From the NCBI RefSeq assembly GCF_005239225.2, contig NC_133294.1, positions 3,410,001 through 3,474,000 of the forward strand: a stretch of 64,000 bases of DNA, read 5' to 3'. The notes under the pieces were generated by a model. The model was not told the origin of the DNA, searched no databases, and was given only the letters and a program-made list of their open reading frames with translations. Within the stretch, counting starts at the first letter, position 1. Each line of letters opens with the position of its first letter. The position numbers were made by a program, and so were the translations under genes. This DNA is from Populus alba (Eukaryota; Streptophyta; Magnoliopsida; Malpighiales; Salicaceae). Shown piece by piece: positions 21,003 to 33,560 of the stretch.

Positions 21003-23230
21003 TGTTGTTACCTCTTTTCTGGTTCCACAAAACAAAACAAAAATGAAAATGAGAAAATATAATATATATATATATATATTCTGAAGAAATCCAAAAAAAT
21101 AATAGAAGCAAAAATGGATGTTTGAATGCCGAAGAAAGGTCAAAATTGATTTAGGAGGTTCAAAAAATGAAAAAGATTAAAATTGAACAGTATATTTTTA
21201 CGGATGAGAACCTTGGGGACAAGAAAAATTCAATTTGAGAAAGAAAATTTCAAAATAAAATGTTTATGGACTCAATTAAATTTTATCCAAGGTTTAATTG
21301 GATTTATAGAGGGTTTGATTGCAAGAAAATTGATCTTTTAAGTCAATTTAGACTTTTATTGGAAGAAATCAAAGTTCTGAGATCCAATTATAATTTTGAA
21401 GGATTGATTTAGTCAAATCAGGGGCTTAATTTTAAAATTATTGAAGTTTGATGGCCAATTAGGGATTTAATTGAAACAATCCAAAACCAAGGACTAAACC
21501 GGAAAAGTTACTAAATTCAAGGGATCCCATTACAATTCATCCGGGGGCTTGATTAGAAAATTTTCAAAAAACAGCCAAGGACCGAATCGAAAATAGTCAT
21601 TTGAATTGTGAAACGACGCCGTTTCCTTAGACACTATTTATCATCATCTTCAAAGCAGCCGTTTTAGCATACAAGAACCGCAAGAAAATGCCGCGGATTG
21701 CTTGATTGCTTCAGTTATGGGACCGTTACCGAACGTCTTTAATATAAAAGTAAAAAAACGCATGCAATTTTGGCTATAAAAGCAGAGAAAAAGAACGAAA
21801 CCAAGGAGGAGGAAAAACGGAAAGGAGAAAGACGAGACAGAGAGAGAGGAGAAACAAGTGGGGGGAAACGAAGACAGCAAGAGGAAAACAGAGAGAAGGA
21901 CCGTGGTGAAAAAAAGAGGAGACAGCAAGGAGGAAAGAGCAGAACAGAGAAGGAAAAGCAATGAGAGAGGAAAGGAAAAACAGAGGGAGAGGGAAAACCA
22001 GAGGGGAACGACAGAGGGAGAAAGAAAGAAGGGGAGAGAGTCGCACCAGCACTGCCCACGCCATCGTCAGCTCACCATCTTCTTCTTCCAGCAGCCACTG
22101 CCATTCTCCATCACCACCGCTAGCACTGCAGAGAGGCAGGAACACCGTTGACAGGAGGGAACAAAAAAAACAGAGTAAGAAGACAGCATAACAGAAATAC
22201 GGGGAAGAAAAAGAAAAAAACTGCAGCAAACACTGCCCGCCACCGTCAGAACCACCGTGAGCCATCGTCGGCTTCCTCTGCACCGCCACCAACATCACTG
22301 CGAGCGTACGCCATTACCATCGTCTTCGACATCGTTTCCGCCACCAGGTTTGTTCTCTTCGTCTCTGCATGCAATTTCAGTTTTTGCATTTTTACTGTTC
22401 AAGTGAATATAATTCACTTGAACAGTGAAATGCTAATGTGAGTGGGGTCACTGGTTTTGGCCAGTGACCCGGTTAGGCTTGGGCCCAGCGCAAAAAAAAA
22501 AAACTTTTCTTCGCAAATTATTTCAAAAGAATCTATGATTTTCCGTAAATTTTCTACTGCATTTTGAACAATATTGGTTTGTATTTTTATACTGTAAAGA
22601 TATAAATCTAGTATTAAAATACTTGATTTTCGTAAAGACATTAAAAAATAAAAAATAATAAAATTTTTTTTATACATACGGTCAAGTCTCTCTAAAAAAA
22701 AAATCATATTATATCTTCATTAAAAAAAAAAAAGGTTTTAGCATGCATTTTAAGCTTTAATAATAAGTTTATTAAAGTCACAAGAACTAGATTAATATTT
22801 CAAAAATTCAAAAAAATTATTTTGTTTTCTTTTAATATCTAGGGCTATGATCTTATACGTAAGACGTACTCCAGATATTAAATTTTTTTTGTTGAGGTTA
22901 GAATGATTAGTTTTTTTTCGATAAGATATGAATTTCCTTACCGATAAGAACTTTTCTTAAATCACAGACGGACCAACAACTAGAAAGCACGACAAGACTT
23001 TAGATTTATCAGACAAATAAAACAATACAGCTTACCTTAGGTTGAGCCTATTTGGGGTGCTAATACGTTCCCTTTATGCAATCAGTCCCCGTATCTGATC
23101 TCTAAGACCAGTTAGCGTTCCTAGTAATCAAAATACTAGATGGCGACTCTCATTCTATTTTTCCACATATTTTTAGATAATACCAAATTTGAGGGTGGAT
23201 GTTTTCGCCTAACGCCGCACACGTGCGACA
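21003..23230 (+). mobile_element. solo LTR in the TIR exon of copy C
   Basis: A single LTR of 2,228 bp starts TGTTGTTACC and ends CGTGCGACA, flanked by the 5-bp target duplication ACAAC (20998-21002 and 23231-23235). Its last 200 bp share the phrases GGGGTGCTAATAC and ATGGCGACTC with the LTR of element 1, so the two are related. The body differs and carries a purine-rich stretch (21780-22040) that is open in several frames but non-coding in appearance. Solo LTRs arise when the two LTRs of an element recombine and the interior is lost. Confidence 0.88.
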
Positions 23231-25695
23231 ACAACAATAAAAAATATCGATAATCATGTTCTCCAAAGCATATGCTTCGTCGCGGTGGTGCCTGGATGAA
23301 CTCATAATGATCATGGAACGTAAGAGCAATACTGACTACATAATTTTGCCGGTTTCTATGACGTGGATCCGTCTGAAGTCAGAAATCAAACAGGGAGCTT
23401 TGCTGCAGCATTTGTGGATCATGACAAGCGTTTCAAGAAGGAGATGGAGCAAGTGAATGGGTGGAGGATTTCTTTGTAGGAAGTTGCAGATTTAGGAGGA
23501 ATGGTTTTAGGAGAAGGGTAAGTTGTATTTCTGGATGAAACTACACATAACATAATACTAGAATGCTGGTTCTGAACTCTTAATTTTTTCAGGTTTATAG
23601 TTAAGCATTGAGACGATAACTGATAATACCACTACAATTTAGTGAAACTATAACACTCCCAACTCAGAGAACATACTAGGAAAATAAAAATAAAAGATAC
23701 TTTTTTCTCTTTTTTTTTTCCTTGACTACCTGAAAAGGCAAAGATTACTACATTATTCCATTTTTTGGTTTTAATATGCAGTGATAACATAGCTACAAAA
23801 ATAGCAATCAATCATTGATGCACAGCCTGGTTTAATTTCTTTTTTCTAGGATACTAAGATTTTTAAACTTCACGGAGAGACTACTAATTATCATACATTG
23901 CATTTTTCTTTCTGATGTAGGTATGAGGCACAGCTTGTCCAATCATCTGGTAAAATATTAAAGAAACTGCATCGTTAAATAATTCATGCCCCCCTTCATT
24001 TCATTGGAAGAGATCATCTGGTAAAATATATCAACTCATGGTTGCAAGATGGCACCCATGGTGCTGCTATTGCTATACTCTATGGGATTGGTGGAGTTGG
24101 GAAGATAGCCATAACAAAGACTGTTTATAACCACAACTTTCATAAATTTAAAGGCAGGAGCTTTCTATCAAATGTTAGAGAAAGGTCAAAAGAATCCAAT
24201 GGTGTAGTTTGTCTACAGAGGCAACTTCTTTCTGATATCCTAACAAGACTGCTGATGAGACACATGATGTCGATGAAGGGATTATAAAGATTAAGGATGC
24301 ATTGTGTTGCAGAAGAACTCTTATTGTTCTCGATGACGTGGACAAATGGTACCAGTTCAATGCAATTGTTGGCATGCAAAATTGGCTTTTCCAAGGAAGT
24401 AAAATCATTGTAACAACTAGAAATAAGGCTTCGATTGTAGCTGATGGTGAGTGTGTCAAGTGCAAAGCTGAACCTCTAGATAACAAAAAATCACTTGAGC
24501 TTTTCAGTTGGCATGCCTTTGGACAAGCTTGCCCGGTTGAAGATTTTTTAGAAGACTCTTGGAGAATAGTACGTCATTGTAATGGACTTCCATTGGCCCT
24601 ACGTGTTATTGGTTCCTCATTGTCCAGAAAAAAGTAGAGAAGTATGGGAAAGTGCATTGCATGAAATGGAAGTGATTCCGAATTTTCAAGTTCAAAAGGT
24701 TCTTGCAACAAGTTACGATACTAGATGGATCAACTCTCTTGATGATGATTATCAGAAGAATTTATTCCTTGATATTGCTCGTTTCTTCAATGGAATGGAT
24801 TACAATTATGCAGTTAGGATACTAGATGGACTCGGTATAGGTGCAAGATTTAGAATTGACAATCTCATTAATAGATGTCTAGTAGAAATTGTCAAAAGAA
24901 AAAATGATAAAAAGTTATGGGTGCATCAACGCATAAGAGATATAGGAAGGGAAATTGCTTGTCAAGAATCACCCAAATGTCAAAGAATATGGCATCCAAT
25001 GGAAGCCTTTACAGTATTGAAAGAAACAAGTGTAAGTATCTAGTTTTGTTTTCATAACTACATTGTATTTAGGCATCCTAAAAAGTTCATGCTTTTACTT
25101 TCTTTTCTCATATACTTTTAATATTATGGAATCATGATGCTGAAAAATTACGTGGCCTTACCCTGGATATGCACGCATTCATAAAAGATAATAGTACAGA
25201 AGTTGTCTGTACTGATTCAATGGCTAGCTGCAGGCTTAACTTCTTTCAACAATGTCGTCTTCGTACAAAACGCTCTCAGGAATGGCTTTCTAAGTTTTTC
25301 TTGGGGGAACAAGTACAAATTGGCCAAACAAGTTTGTCTTCCATCCTCATCACGGATGCTTTTAGAAAGATGCAAAATGTAAAATTTCTCCAACTAAAAT
25401 ACATGAAGTTCTATGGAAGTTATGAACACTTCCCCAATAATTTAATATGGTTATGTTGGCATGGATTCTCTTTGAGATCCATACCACAACACTTCTGCTT
25501 GGAGAAGCTCATGGTTCTTGATCTATCCAAAAGGAGTCTAATTGGTGCTTGGAAAGGCAAACTGGTATTTATCTAGTCTCTCTCTATATAGCTACACCTC
25601 CTATTTTCAATTGATAACCACTACATGTAATTGTTTTCATAGTCTCTTCCAAATTTGAAAATTCTTGATCTGCGTAGCTTGCATGACCTTATCAG

Positions 25696-26061
25696 TTTTG
25701 GTGGGAGAAACCACTGGTGGTGGCTTTGAAACACTCAGAGGGGATAAAATACACTGTTTTATTACACAAAACCGAAGCTTACAAATAATAAAAAAAAACT
25801 TAACACAATACACGCCCTCTCTCTCTCTTTCTCTTACTAGTGTTTCTCTCTATTCTCTCCACACACAATAACATAAACTGAGCACTCTATTTATACATGA
25901 AACAGAATACAAAAATTCAAACTTTCCAAATGTGAAGGCGACTGGTGGCCGGTGGTGTGAAGGCGGCTGGCGGCTGCGGCTGGTGGCTGGCGGCTGCGGC
26001 TGGTCGGTGGGTGGTTGCCTTCCTTGACTGGAACCTTCTGGATTGAGTTTAATATTCAACA
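25696..26061 (-). repeat. copia 3' LTR
   Basis: On the plus strand it starts TTTTGGTGGGAGAAACC and ends AATATTCAACA. In element orientation it therefore starts TGTTGAATATT and ends ACCAAAA, which is not the usual CA end. The polypurine tract lies at 26062-26073 (plus strand AATCTCCCCCTT). Confidence 0.88.
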
Positions 26062-26113
26062 AATCTCCCCCTTAAACTCAATTGAGGGATGTCATGCCAA
26101 GCATGAACTTTAA

Positions 26114-29100
26114 TCAGATAAATACTTCTCCTTTTAATGGCTTGGTGAAGATGTCCGCAACTTGATCATTTGTGTTGCAAGATATCAGTTGAACTTCTTC
26201 ATTCTTCACGTGTTCCCGGATAAAGTGATGACGTGTATCAATGTGTTTGCTCCTCTCATGATACACTGGATTCTTTGCCAATGCGATTGCTGATCGATTG
26301 TCAATGTAAATCTTCGTAGGATTTTCTTGAGGAAATCCCAAAAACTTCAGCATATTCCTTAACCATATTGAATGGCATACGACTGAGTTGGCAGCAACAT
26401 ACTCAGCTTCACAGCTTGATAATGTTACAATCGATTGCTTCTTGGATGACCATGTGAAAGATGTGTCTCCCATGAAAAAGACAAACCCTGTTGTGCTTTT
26501 CCTTTCATCCAGATCTCTACCCCAATCACTATCCGAGTAGCCTACAAGATTAAAGTCTTTACTTGAGGTATAAAACATACCTTCATTCATTGTGCCTTTG
26601 ATGTAGCGAAGAATTCTCTTGGCTACATTCAAATGAGACTGGTCTGGTGTCTCCATGTATCTGCTGACGAGTCCGACTCCGTAGAGTATATCCGGTCTGG
26701 TACATGTCAAGTACCTTAAGCTTCCTACTAAGCTTTTGAAGTAAGTTGGATCAACATTTCCAACCTTACTCTTCCTCAATTCCACTCTATTCTCAACTGG
26801 AGTTGATACCGGATTGCAGCTTTCCATCTTGAACCTTTCAAGAATATCTTTGGCGTAACCGCTTTGGGATACAAAAATCCCTTCTTCCTTCTGCGTTACT
26901 TCTAAGCCAAGAAAATGTGACATTAGACCAATGTCAGTCATTTCAAACTCCTGTACCATGCTTCGTTTGAAGTCTTCAAACATGGTAGGGTTGTTGCCGG
27001 TGAATATCAAGTCATCAACATATAGGCACGCAAATAAGATGCTGCCATCTGCTCCTTTCTTCACATATATGGCATGTTCATATGGACATTTCTCAAATCC
27101 ATTATCTTGAAAATACCTGTCAATTCTAGTATTCCAAGCACGCGGAGCTTGCTTCAAACCATAGAGAGCCTTCTTCAACTTGTATACTTTGCCTTCATTT
27201 TCAGTATCAATGTATCCAAGTGGTTGTTCAACATAGATCTCTTCTTCTAGGAAGCCATTCAGAAATGCTGACTTCACATCGAGTTGATAGATCTTCCATC
27301 TATGTTGTGCAGCTAGTGAGATCATCAGTCTGATTGTTTCTAGCCGGGCTACTGGAGCAAATACTTCTCCATAGTCAATGCCTTCTCTCTGTTTGTAGCC
27401 TTTAGCCACTAATCTGGCTTTGTATCTTTGCACTTCTCCTTTGGCGTTCTTCTTTGTCTTGTAGACCCATTTGACACCTATTGCTTTCTTGTTTTCTGGT
27501 AGATAAGTCAGCTTCCAGGTATCATTCTTCTCAATGGCATGTATTTCTTCATCCATTGCTTCTATCCACTTCTCTTCTGTGATAGCTTCATCGAAGCTTA
27601 GTGGGTCACTATCTGCAAAGAAACAAAACAGAGTTGTATCTTCCATAACCTGAGTGGTATCGTACAACTCTTCAAGATTTCGCATCCTTCTTGGTCCTTT
27701 TGATGAGGATGCTGATGGTGGTGTTGATGATGATGCTCCTGGTGTGTTCCTCCTGTTGAATACAAGGAAACTATGTACCGGACTTTGTGGTTCAGCTGTT
27801 GGCACAATTGGTTCTTCGACAAGTACTGTTGGTACTTCTTCACCTTCAAGGATCAAATCAGTGGTGATCCATTTGACTGCTTCTTGATCACCATTCCATT
27901 CCCAAGATTTATCTTCTTCAAAGATAACATCTCTACTCGTAATCACCTTCTTCGTGATGGGATTATACAGCCTGTATCCCATTCTTTTTTCACCATATCC
28001 GACAAAGATGCATTTCTCGCTCTTATCATCGAGCTTTCTTCTTCTTGCATCTGAGATCTTTGCATATGCCACACAACCAAAGACTCGTAGATGAGTAACA
28101 CTTGGTTTGTGACCACTCCATGCTTCTTCTGGAATGACTCCTTGCAAACTTCTAGTTGGGGAGCGATTCAACAAATATACTGCACATGATACAGCTTCAG
28201 CCCAGTATTGCTTGGGCAATCTCTTTGCTTTGAGCAGACTTCTTGCCATGTCAAGAATCGTGCGATTCTTCCTTTCTGCTACACCATTCAGCTGTGGTGT
28301 ATAAGCTGGCGTTGTCTGATGTCTGATGCCTTGTTGTGTACAGAAGGCTTCAAAGTCATTTGCTGTATATTCTCCTCCTTGATCAGATCTCACGGTTCTG
28401 ATCATGTAGCCACTTTGCTTCTCCACAATTGCTTTAAAATCTTTAAAACAATTGAATACTTCTGACTTCATCTTCAGAAAGTATATCCACGTCTTTCTAC
28501 TAAAATCATCAGTAAAAGTGAGGAAGTACCTATTTTGTCCAGTCGACATAGGCGTAATTGGGCCACACACATCTGTGTGTATTAACTCCAGTGGCCTTTT
28601 TGCTCTCCAGTTGACTTCTTTAGCAAAACTGGATTTGTGATGTTTGCTGAGGACACAACTCTCACAGACTTCATCTGGATGATCAATGTGAGGCAAACCT
28701 TTGACCATCTTCTTGCTTGCTAGCATCTTCAAACTCGTGAAATTCAGATGTCCAAGTCTCAGGTGCCAAAGCCATTCTTCACTGTTGGTGATGGCGCTCA
28801 AACACCTTGCTGCATCATACTGGATGTTCAAAGGAAACATCCTATTCTTGGATATTTTCACATAGGCCATTAATCTCCAATTGTTGTCTCTAATTGTCAG
28901 ATGGCAATTCTCCGAGTAAAAAGTATAGCCTTTCTCTAAAAGTTGACCTAAGCTGATTAGGTTCTGCTTTATGGCTGGGACATAATAGACATCGGCGATG
29001 TAGCTGGAATCACCATTCTTCAACTTGACTGGGATGTTGCCTTTACCTTTGAATGGAACCTTTGTGGTATCTCCAAAAGTAACTAGACCTTGCTTGGTCT

Positions 29101-30223
29101 CATCTAGATTACTAAATAACTCTCAGTAGCCGCACATATGATTGCTGGCTCCAGTATCTAGATACCATATGTCCTCCTTTTTCTTATCAAGTCCTTGTTG
29201 GACAAGAAATGCAGTTTCTTCTCTGTCATCCTTCTCTACATAGTTGGCTTGCTCCCGTATCTCTAACGGAGCTTTTCTTCTGCATTCGGTGCTATAGTGC
29301 CCAAATTGATTGCAACTATAACATTTGATATTCCTCTTGTCACGGTTATTGTAACCGCCTCCTCTTCCTCTGGGAGTGAATGCTTGTTGTCCTCGGCCTC
29401 CTCTGGTGGTGCTTCTACCACCTCTTCCTCTGAAGCTTGTATTCCAAGATCCTCTTCCTTGGAATCTCTGAAATCCTCCTCTGGATTGTTGACTTCCTGC
29501 TGGAGTGGTATATCCACCACTTGTTGAAGTCTCCCCTTGCTCATATCTGTCCTTGAGAGACATCTTTGCTTGTAAGGCATGCTCAATTGCCTTATCTCCA
29601 TTTCACTTTACGATCTTCTGCTCATGAGCTTGCAATGAACTCATAAGCTCATCCACAGTCAACTTGTCCACTTCTTTGGACTCTTCAATTGCGACAACAA
29701 CAAAATCAAATTTTGGATCTAGGGATCTCAGAATTTTCTCCGTAATTCGAGAATCGATGAGGGCTTCTCCATTTCTCCTCATCTGGTTGACTATCACCAT
29801 AATCCTTGTGTGATAATCAGAAATAGACTCTGAGGACTTCATTTGCAACAACTCAAATTCTCCTCTCAAAGATTGAAGACGAATCTTCTTGATTCTATCA
29901 GCACCTTTGTATTTATGTTGGAGAGCCTCCCATATATCATGTGATGTTTCAGCGGAAGCTATGATCTCGAATGTATCTTCATCAAGACCTTGGTAGATGA
30001 TGGTCTTTGCTTTGTTGTCCTTCTTTCTGTTGACTTTCAAGGCTTGCTTTTGTGCCTCTTGTAAAGCATCTTCTCTTTCTTTGGACTCTGGTTCATCATA
30101 ACCAGTTTGTACAATATCCAAACACTCTTGTGACCCAAGGAATGCCTTCAATCTGATGCACCAACTATCATAGTTGTCTTTGGTCAGCTTAGGGATGAGT
30201 GTATGTGTACCTTCTGTAGTCAT
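26114..30223 (-). pseudogene. copia gag-pol, one frame with two internal stops
   Basis: Reading right to left, a single frame of 1,370 codons covers the whole polyprotein. It holds gag (from 30223), a CCHC knuckle (CYSCNQFGHYSTEC), the protease site WYLDTGASNH, the integrase HHCC finger and core ([18 protein letters not shown]), reverse transcriptase ([18 protein letters not shown]) and RNase H ([19 protein letters not shown]). Only two stops interrupt it: 29603-29605 after gag, and 29123-29125 between protease and integrase. No frameshift was found. This copy probably cannot make the full polyprotein, but it decayed only slightly. Confidence 0.93.
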
Positions 30224-30781
30224 TTTACTCTTGGAATGACTATATCACCTCTTTGGGAGCCGAATTTGGCCAAACGAACACTGTAGATCGATCCAGAATG
30301 GTCCAAATAGTAGGGAACTGGTCTGACTTTGTAGAAAGCGGGTCAGAAAATAGGTGAACCGGTCAAAAAATCACTTATGTATGGTGGGCAGTTCGCTGGG
30401 TTGAACCGGGAATATTTTGGGAATATTCGGTGGAATATTCTCTCAACGCTGGCGGCTGGATCAACGGCTCGGCTCGGCTCGGAGGACGGCTCGGCTCGTG
30501 GCTCGGCGTGCGGCTCGACTGGACTCGGCTTACGCGGCTTGAATATGGCGCGCGTGGACGTCAGTCGTCGTCTTCCTCTGGCGCGAGTGGCTGCGCGTGG
30601 GTTACAGTCACCGGATCTTCAGGAGGCGCGTGTGGATCACCGAGGGCTCCGATCGGGCTGATTCTTGCGACAGTGAGTTCGTCTTGATGAGCTCTACACT
30701 GTGGAATAATAAAAACTTGTTTTTTGACAACTTTGAAAATTCAGATATACCCCAAAACTCTTCTGTTTTCCGACGAACAGG

Positions 30782-30793
30782 GCTCTGATACCA
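30782..30793 (-). other. copia primer-binding site (initiator tRNA-Met)
   Basis: The minus strand reads TGGTATCAGAGC two bases inside the 5' LTR, the standard match to initiator tRNA-Met. The stretch 30224-30781 between it and gag is the untranslated leader and has no gene. Confidence 0.9.
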
Positions 30794-30795
30794 AT

Positions 30796-31148
30796 TTTTG
30801 GTGGGAGAAACCACTGGTGGTGGCTTTGAAACACTCAGAGGGGATAAAACACACTGTTTTATTACACAAAACCGAAGCTTACAATTAATCAAAAAAAAAC
30901 TTAACACAATACACGCCCTCTCTCTCTCTTTCTCTTACTAGTGTTTCTCTATATTCTCTCCACACACAATAACATAAACTGAGCACTCTATTTATACATG
31001 AAACAGAATACAAAAATTCAAACTTTCCAAATGTGAAGGCGACTGGCGGCCGGTGGTGTGAAGGCGGCTGGCGGCTGCGGCTGCAGCTGGTCGGTGGGTG
31101 GTTGCCTTCCTTGACTGGAACCTTCTGGATTGAGTTTAATATTCAACA
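30796..31148 (-). repeat. copia 5' LTR
   Basis: It matches 25696-26061 except for a shorter GGCTGCGGCTG repeat and a few substitutions. In element orientation it starts TGTTGAATATT. The LTR would promote transcription antisense to TNL copy C. Confidence 0.88.
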
Positions 31149-32737
31149 ATCAGAACCCTAGACTTCTCTGGATCCCCAAGCCCGGAAAAGATAATACTTG
31201 AAAACTGCATCCATTTAGTCCAGATTCATGAATCTATTGGTGATTTACATTGTCTCGTGATCTTAAATATGAAGAATTGAAAAAGTCTTGTGGAACTTCC
31301 AGAAGAAATGAGGAGATTGAATTCACTTGAAGAGCTTGTTTTGTGTGGTTGCTCAAAACTCGAGAGCTTGAATATGGGTTTAGAGCATCATCAGGGACGC
31401 AGGATGCATCAAAGTGATACAATTGTTGCAAGCACATCTTAAATTACATCTCTTCCATTGAAGCTATTCTTTTCCTCCAAGTTTTTAGAAATGAAAAATT
31501 CAAGATTTACCTCGTTCACATTGCCACACTCTTTGACAACACTAAATTTAAGTAGAACTGCAATTTGTTTTCTTCCACCAAGCCACCAAGCATTAAGGAC
31601 ATTGGTACACTCAATTACCTTTCATTAGCGGAATGCAAAATGCTTCAAACACTCCTAGAGCTTCCATCCAGTTTGGTTGCGTTAGACATGTCCTATTGTT
31701 ATTCGCTGCAAAGAATTGCAAATCTGATCCCTTTTACCATAGCTCGTGATTGTGATCAATCAGTTCAGATGCAAGATTTGATTAAGCTAGAATTAATCCA
31801 AAAGGTTGACCCACACTTGTTGAGAATAATGGAAATGGTCAGCGTTCAAATGCAGACATGGAGATTTCAGTTCCTCCCTCGCCCATTTTACTGTATTTCA
31901 ACTCTACATTTTTGTACTTCTTGGATATTTAGAAAATTTTCCCTTTGCTCATTTTATAATTTCTGCTTTGATGGAACAGATAGAACTTCAGGGCAGCAGA
32001 TTCAATGTTGTCCTTGAATATGACGAAAATGAGATGTTGGGGTTTGATGAGGAGGAAGGGCTAATTCAGAAAGAGTTTGAAGAGCAGTTGTCATTCAAAA
32101 TATCCTCACCTGCTACACAACGGATATGTGGCTTTAATCTATTCACATGGTTTTCTGCTACGCCAGTATCCAATCCGTATCTTCATGTTTATCTTGAAAT
32201 CAGGAACAATACCAAGGGTAGATTCTGGGTTTTTTACCCCTCAATTTTTCCGATAGAATTTTCAGCTCAAAAATCTGAATTGTTATGGCTAAGCTATTGG
32301 AAATTTGGGTCCAATGATCCTGTGTTTGATACCGGTGATGAATTCAGTGTTTCAGTGTTTACAGATGATCCGGTTGCTCAAATAAAGAGGGTTGGTGTAC
32401 GAATGCTGCACGAAGAGGAAGGAACTGATGATGATAGCAGCTCATCAAACACTAGTGATGATGTACATGTAGCAGCTAAAGCAGAAATAGCTTCTCATAT
32501 TTTTAGAAATTATTATTGCAGTGACCGTTAAGATTTTGATAACGAAATTATTATGTGTTTTTTTGAAAAGAAATTAAATGTGAAAATAATGATGGGCTGA
32601 GTTGAATTTGTTTTAGATTTGGTGTTATATTGAAAGCTTTTTAAAACCTAAAATAATTTGGCACTCAGTGTACAGCTATGAATTTGCATCATTTTTTTTG
32701 TATGAAGCAGGCCAATTTGATTTGTGACTCAGTGTCC

Positions 32738-32945
32738 TTAGCCAAGTGTAAAAATAACACCACCCTCACAAACCAAATCATATTTTGCCTCATCGAAGCA
32801 GTTAAGAAGGCCATCATCAGATTGTCCGTGCATCAAATCTTTCCCGATGTCTTCTTCATGCACTTTCAATTCCAAATCAATCGAATAGGAACGTTGCTCT
32901 TCATTAACTTGATGTGTCTGTGACAATCCACCAGTAGATGTTTAT
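32738..32945 (-). pseudogene. unrecognised coding-like relic with a second copy at 60960-61280
   Basis: On the minus strand a frame reads SQTHQVNEEQ, LELKVHEEDIGKD, DDGLLN and KYDLVCEGGVIFTL. The copy near 61050-61260 keeps this frame with several amino-acid changes and no stop, which is why I list it. It follows the TNL C-terminal exon in both places, on the opposite strand. I do not recognise the family. Confidence 0.4.
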
Positions 32946-33219
32946 TCATGGTTTGCAGTGAGATCTTAATATGAATTGGGTATGCTAACTGCTGACCAGA
33001 CATGTCTACTAGAAGAAGAGATAGGACTCCCTGATCAATGGGAGCATCTGCAACATGCATGCTGCAGAAGTACTCAAGTACATGTGGTTGCCAATTGTAT
33101 CCAATGCTCCTGCAACTTCTTATGTTCCTCTTTCACAAATTCTTTAAATGGTTGTACATGCAAATTATCAAGGTCACCTAACGCACAGTTAAGAGGTTTA
33201 GATTGATTTTTTTTTTTTT

Positions 33220-33560
33220 TTACTGCGATTGCTTCAGGCTCTTAGCAAGTTGGTGCTGCTTCTTGCTTATCTTCAAGTATGACATATATTTGGCACCGTC
33301 GCTATGGTGGATATTGTGCTTGGGTAGCTTGTCCCCTTTTCCAGGTCTATCTGAAGCAACCACTGGCTTCATGGTGCCTTTATCACAAATCCTCTTTTGA
33401 AACTCTCCACCCTTTGTTGCAGGAGAGTTCTCATTATCACTGCTAGATGCTTTCTCCTCTGCAACCAAGGATCAAGGATCCCGGAAAGGAAGTTTTGTAC
33501 AGCATATGGAGAAGGTGAAGAAGTGAAAATTGCCTCTGGTCTCCAAAGCACCATGATGAG
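33220..33560 (-). pseudogene. unrecognised coding-like minus-strand stretch
   Basis: Two overlapping minus-strand frames (33554-33369 and 33468-33220) have a composition unlike the surrounding AT-rich DNA. One reads WRPEAIFTSSPSPYAVQNF and the other SSSDNENSPATKGGEF. A possible splice acceptor (TTGGTTGCAG on the minus strand) lies between them. It may be two exons of an old gene continuing from the relic at 32738. The family is unknown to me. Confidence 0.3.

Larger units (their letters stand above)
25696..31148 (-). mobile_element. Ty1/copia retrotransposon in the LRR exon of copy C
   Basis: A complete element of about 5.45 kb lies antisense to the host gene. The target duplication ATCAG is present at 25691-25695 and 31149-31153. 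The LTRs are 366 bp (left, the element's 3' end) and 353 bp (right). They differ mainly by a small GGCTGCGGCTGGT copy-number change and a few bases, so insertion looks recent. The primer-binding site and polypurine tract are in place. Removing the element restores the LRR reading frame across the site (codons for DLIRT). Confidence 0.95.
20789..32531 (+). pseudogene. TNL disease-resistance gene, copy C (split by two retroelements)
   Basis: The TIR exon starts at 20789 (MASGKYQESSFSRF), is cut at 21002 by a solo LTR and resumes at 23236 with WCLDEL. It has a one-base loss near 23351 and an in-frame TAG at about 23477. The NB-ARC exon begins near 23921 and ends near 25031: the P-loop reads GGVGKI, not GGVGKT. 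LIVLDDVD, TTRNK and GLPLAL are present, the MHD position reads VHQ (24921-24929), and frameshifts lie near 24245 and 24630. The acceptor before exon 3 reads AATCAT instead of ATGCAG. The LRR exon starts near 25645, is cut at 25695 by a copia element and resumes at 31149 with stops. The C-terminal exon (about 31979-32531) is open. This is the most diverged of the long copies. Confidence 0.9.

Noticed and set aside
21739..22441. Overlapping open frames of up to 174 codons on both strands in 21739-22441
   Set aside because: They lie in purine-rich (AGAG/GGAA) sequence inside a solo LTR, have low-complexity products and no domain.
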